Positions 61,349 to 64,000 of a stretch of 64,000 bases of DNA are shown here, piece after piece. Position numbers and translations under genes: made by a program. The stretch covers positions 8,101-72,100 of the forward strand of contig CBINHE010000008.1 in the NCBI GenBank assembly GCA_966250375.1, written 5' to 3'. The notes under the pieces are model-generated. The model was not told the DNA's origin, ran no database searches, and was given only the letters and a program-made list of their open reading frames with translations. This stretch comes from CAMLDH01 sp966250375. Its GTDB lineage: Bacteria > Pseudomonadota > Gammaproteobacteria > Burkholderiales > Burkholderiaceae_D. Within the stretch, counting starts at the first letter, position 1. Every line of letters begins with the position of its first letter.

Positions 61349-62395
61349 TTATGCCGAGCTTTGCATGCTGATTGGCTCATGTTCGACTATGAGTCGTTTG
61401 ACAAGAGGTAGCAGACCATCGGGCGATAAATCATCTAATGTGATGACAGGTGATTTATCTAAGTCCGGATAGTTACGCAAGCTGGATCGACGGTAAGCGA
61501 TATCGTAATGGGAGCGCATAAGGCGCTCGAACAGTTCTGGAATGGCACGCTTGGCCGCCAATGCCTCCCATTCGCCCAACTCTGCGTTTCCGATTAACGG
61601 GCGTAAAAATTGCAATTTAGCCACCAGCGATTCCGGGTCTGCCTCAAAATGAGCGTAATCTTCCCGCCACATTTGAACCCGTTGCTCCATCGTGGTTTCA
61701 ATCGACAAAGTTAAACCTGTTCGCATTGTAGCGAGTAGTGCATCTGGCAACTGCACGTTGCCGATTTTTTTGCTCTCAGCCTCAAGCCATATTGGACGTT
61801 CTGTCGAAAATGTGGAGAGTTTCCGCAAAAGGAAGCTGTCAAACAACTTTTGAGTTGGTTGCTCATGACCGGGAAGTGAACCGATTACCGAGCCACGATG
61901 TACGGCCAATTCTTCAAGATCAAGAACTTGCGCACCAGCCTTACTCAGTGCAGTAAGCAACCGTGTTTTCCCGCACCCTGTAGGGCCGTTTAAAACAATA
62001 TAACGGTATTTTCCAGGCACTGTCAGCAGTTCGGCGTTAACCCAGCGGCGATACGCTTTCCAGCCCCCTTTAAGACGTTCTACGCGATAGCCGATAACAT
62101 CAAGCGCATCAAACCATAACCGGCTTCGTTTTCCTCCTCTGAAGCAATACACAAGAATTCGGCTCTTACGGTTATAGCCGGAAATTTCGTCTAAGTGCCT
62201 TGCAATATTACGCAGGGAATATTGCACCCCGATTTGGTAAGCGCCCATTGCATCAGTACGATGAAGTGTGCCGACTTCCGCATATTCCTCGTTATTCACA
62301 ACGGGGAAGTTAAGCGCTCCTGGTATGTGGTCGTCTTTGTACTCGCGGGGCGAGCGTGCGTCGATGATGAGGTCGTAGGTCTTGAAGTCTTCCAT
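61349..62395 (-). CDS. mnmH: tRNA 2-selenouridine synthase
   Basis: Replaces sulfur by selenium in the wobble uridine of tRNA through a geranylated intermediate. The 348-residue protein has an N-terminal rhodanese domain with the catalytic Cys84 in VYCFRGGKRS and a C-terminal P-loop domain (NGPTGCGKTRLL, about residues 136-147). SelD is not in the window. Confidence 0.93.
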   Translation of the reverse strand: MEDFKTYDLIIDARSPREYKDDHIPGALNFPVVNNEEYAEVGTLHRTDAMGAYQIGVQYSLRNIARHLDEISGYNRKSRILVYCFRGGKRSRLWFDALDVIGYRVERLKGGWKAYRRWVNAELLTVPGKYRYIVLNGPTGCGKTRLLTALSKAGAQVLDLEELAVHRGSVIGSLPGHEQPTQKLFDSFLLRKLSTFSTERPIWLEAESKKIGNVQLPDALLATMRTGLTLSIETTMEQRVQMWREDYAHFEADPESLVAKLQFLRPLIGNAELGEWEALAAKRAIPELFERLMRSHYDIAYRRSSLRNYPDLDKSPVITLDDLSPDGLLPLVKRLIVEHEPISMQSSA

Positions 62396-62615
62396 TTTTC
62401 GGCGATAATTTTTGGCAACCGTTCAGTTTATAGGGAATCTGAAAAATTCCAAAAAAAAGCGGTATTTGGATTTGCATTAATAACAACGAGAATCTCGCAT
62501 AAGTAGCCAATTTGCAAAACGGAACAACAAAATTGAAAACGGTTCTTAAAAGAATGATTTTGCCGCAGCAACTTACACGGAAAGTCCAATAATTGCCTGC
62601 TGCGCAGGACGCTCG

Positions 62616-63887
62616 CTATTTCATGGCTTCCCACGCGTTCATCTTTTGCCGTGACAGCATTGCACGATAGGAGCGTCCGCAAAGCCAGGATGCCAATGCG
62701 ATGGAGGTAAAGAACAATTGCCCCATCGCCAGCCAAAGCACCGAATGCGACAGGATTGGCGCGATCACGCCTGCCACCAATGCGCCCAGCATGGTCAACG
62801 TAAACGATTGGCATGACGCCACGATGCCGCGGATCGCAGGAAAAAGATCCAGCAGCATCAGCGTCGCTCCTGGCGCCACCATCGACATGCCGACCGTATA
62901 AAAAAACAGTGGAATGATCGACCATGGCAACGCCGGTGGAAAGAACGCATGGTAAAGAACGTTCGATGACGCTGCGGCAATCAGGAAAATAAACCCGATG
63001 CGGACCTGCTTCGAAATCGAAATTCTCCCGGCCAGCCGGTTGGCGGCGAGAGCGCCGAAAAAAATGCCTGAAACGGAAGGAACGAATAGCCAGCCGAATT
63101 GACTGGGGCCCAGCTTGAGATGCTGCGTGACGAATACCGGCGCTGCCGACACATACAAGAACAAGCCCGCAAAATTGAATGCGAGCGTGCCGGCTTTCAG
63201 GTGGAACAACGAGGAGCGAAACACTTGCTTATAGCTCTTGGCGAGGAATTCCGGGCTGAACGCCTGGCGCTTTGACAGCGGGAGCGTTTCGGGCAAGCGC
63301 TTGTAGCAGAACCACAGCAACAGTGCCGTGTAGAAGAACAGGAATAGGAAGATCGATCGCCAATCCAGCAGCTTGACAATCCAGCCGCCAAGAATCGGCG
63401 CGATCGCCGGCGCGATCGAAAAAATCATTGTCACCAGCGACAGCAAACGCTCGGCTGCCGGGCTTGAATACGCATCGCGAATAATGGCTCTACCGATGAC
63501 CACACCGGCCCCGGCTGATACGCCTTGCAGCATCCGAAACGCCCAAAGATATTCAACGCTGTGTGCAGCGGCGCAACCGAGTGTCGCCACCGCAAATATC
63601 GCGAGCGAACCCAGAATGATGTTGCGGCGTCCGAATGCATCGGACAGTGCGCCGTGCCACAGGATCATCACCGCAAACGAGAACATGTACGCAGTCAGGG
63701 TTTGTTGCACTTCGATCGCACTGGCATGCAACGATGCCTGTATGTTGGGAAAAGCGGGGAGATAAGTGTCGATGGAAAACGGACCGAGCATGGCAAGGCC
63801 GGCCAGCATGATGGCAAGCATGCTCGTGCCGACCGCCGGCGGTGGTCCGGCATGTTGGGGCGGTACGATTTCAGGAGCGGGTGGCAT
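62616..63887 (-). CDS. Bcr/CflA-family MFS drug efflux transporter
   Basis: A 423-residue permease with about 12 transmembrane helices. The loop 2-3 motif is ALSDAFGRRNIILGSL, and GPFSIDTYLPAFPNI in helix 1 is characteristic of the Bcr/CflA drug-resistance group; QGVSAGAGVVIGRAIIRD is the motif C-side segment. AGGAAG lies 11 bp upstream of the start. Substrate unknown. Confidence 0.92.
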   Translation of the reverse strand: MPPAPEIVPPQHAGPPPAVGTSMLAIMLAGLAMLGPFSIDTYLPAFPNIQASLHASAIEVQQTLTAYMFSFAVMILWHGALSDAFGRRNIILGSLAIFAVATLGCAAAHSVEYLWAFRMLQGVSAGAGVVIGRAIIRDAYSSPAAERLLSLVTMIFSIAPAIAPILGGWIVKLLDWRSIFLFLFFYTALLLWFCYKRLPETLPLSKRQAFSPEFLAKSYKQVFRSSLFHLKAGTLAFNFAGLFLYVSAAPVFVTQHLKLGPSQFGWLFVPSVSGIFFGALAANRLAGRISISKQVRIGFIFLIAAASSNVLYHAFFPPALPWSIIPLFFYTVGMSMVAPGATLMLLDLFPAIRGIVASCQSFTLTMLGALVAGVIAPILSHSVLWLAMGQLFFTSIALASWLCGRSYRAMLSRQKMNAWEAMK

Positions 63888-64000
63888 TATTGATGTTTCT
63901 TCCTGTTGCTAGGGGGCATCTTAATATTTATATCAAATTTATCGAAGGGTGGTTTCAAATACCAAGTGCAACACTGGGTTAATGAACAGTATCGGTCGAC

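Noticed and set aside
1..64000. CRISPR array, rRNA, tRNA, intact insertion sequence or prophage
   Set aside because: No regularly spaced repeats, cloverleaf-like or rRNA-like sequence, transposase or phage structural genes were recognised while reading the window. A tRNA scan would be needed to exclude a missed tRNA.

Overview
The window looks like a chromosomal segment from a betaproteobacterium of moderate GC content. Gene content and protein wording (guaB-guaA, mltG-tmk-holB-pilZ-tatD, nadA-nadC with opposing nadB, ygfZ with a DUF4936 gene, KDPGal-type sugar oxidation) fit Burkholderiales, most likely Oxalobacteraceae near Herminiimonas/Janthinobacterium. That placement is inference from recall, not from a search. 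No rRNA, tRNA, CRISPR array, intact insertion sequence or prophage was seen.

Layout. 1-2970: end of guaB, then guaA (GMP synthesis). 3007-5515: queE, queD, tadA and an LD-carboxypeptidase (7-deazaguanine and inosine tRNA modification, murein recycling). 5525-11543: two divergent operons (galM, lactonase, IlvD/Edd dehydratase on minus; SDR dehydrogenase, dgoK, dgoA on plus) that together form an oxidative galactose-type (De Ley-Doudoroff) route to pyruvate and glyceraldehyde-3-phosphate. 11609-17000: ybiT, then nadA-nadC facing nadB. 17119-23448: penicillin-acylase-type hydrolase, a PAS-GGDEF-EAL protein coupled to purT. 23882-26295: a decayed stretch with a Dabb protein, a 26-codon hemN remnant behind an intact FNR box, stumps of an SDR and an MDR reductase, and intact thioesterase and SDR genes. 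26355-33373: NRDE/DUF4936/ygfZ operon on minus and the mltG-tmk-holB-pilZ-tatD-ankyrin operon on plus.

33455-35435 is a compact acyl-homoserine-lactone quorum-sensing locus: luxI, an RsaM/TofM-like (DUF4902) gene and a divergent luxR, with a lux-box-like dyad overlapping the rsaM stop. 35461-37035 holds an orphan IncP-like TraL/TraM pair plus a fragmentary second traL start. 37310-42502: a Ser/Gly-rich exported protein, a carboxymuconolactone-decarboxylase-family protein, and a divergent lysine-2,3-aminomutase-like radical SAM enzyme with a class III aminotransferase, faced by a LysR regulator. 42581-44208 carries a DUF2726 protein, a dnaE2 3' remnant and a hemerythrin-like protein with missing iron ligands.

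44907-53737: rsuA, an OmpR/QseC-type two-component system with a Pal-like lipoprotein, and a tightly overlapped trio (exported unknown, CPA2-type antiporter, YbdK-type carboxylate-amine ligase) followed by a PBP7-type endopeptidase. 54235-63887: a prolyl-4-hydroxylase-like dioxygenase, a REPIN-like repeat flanked by imperfect direct repeats, a trehalose block (a membrane-anchored OtsA fusion, OtsB, GH15 glucanohydrolase), a pseudouridine synthase, mnmH and a Bcr/CflA efflux pump. The most unusual items are the membrane-tethered OtsA, the KamA-like/aminotransferase pair, the YbdK-antiporter-exported-protein trio, the lux locus architecture, and several decayed genes and strong inverted repeats.
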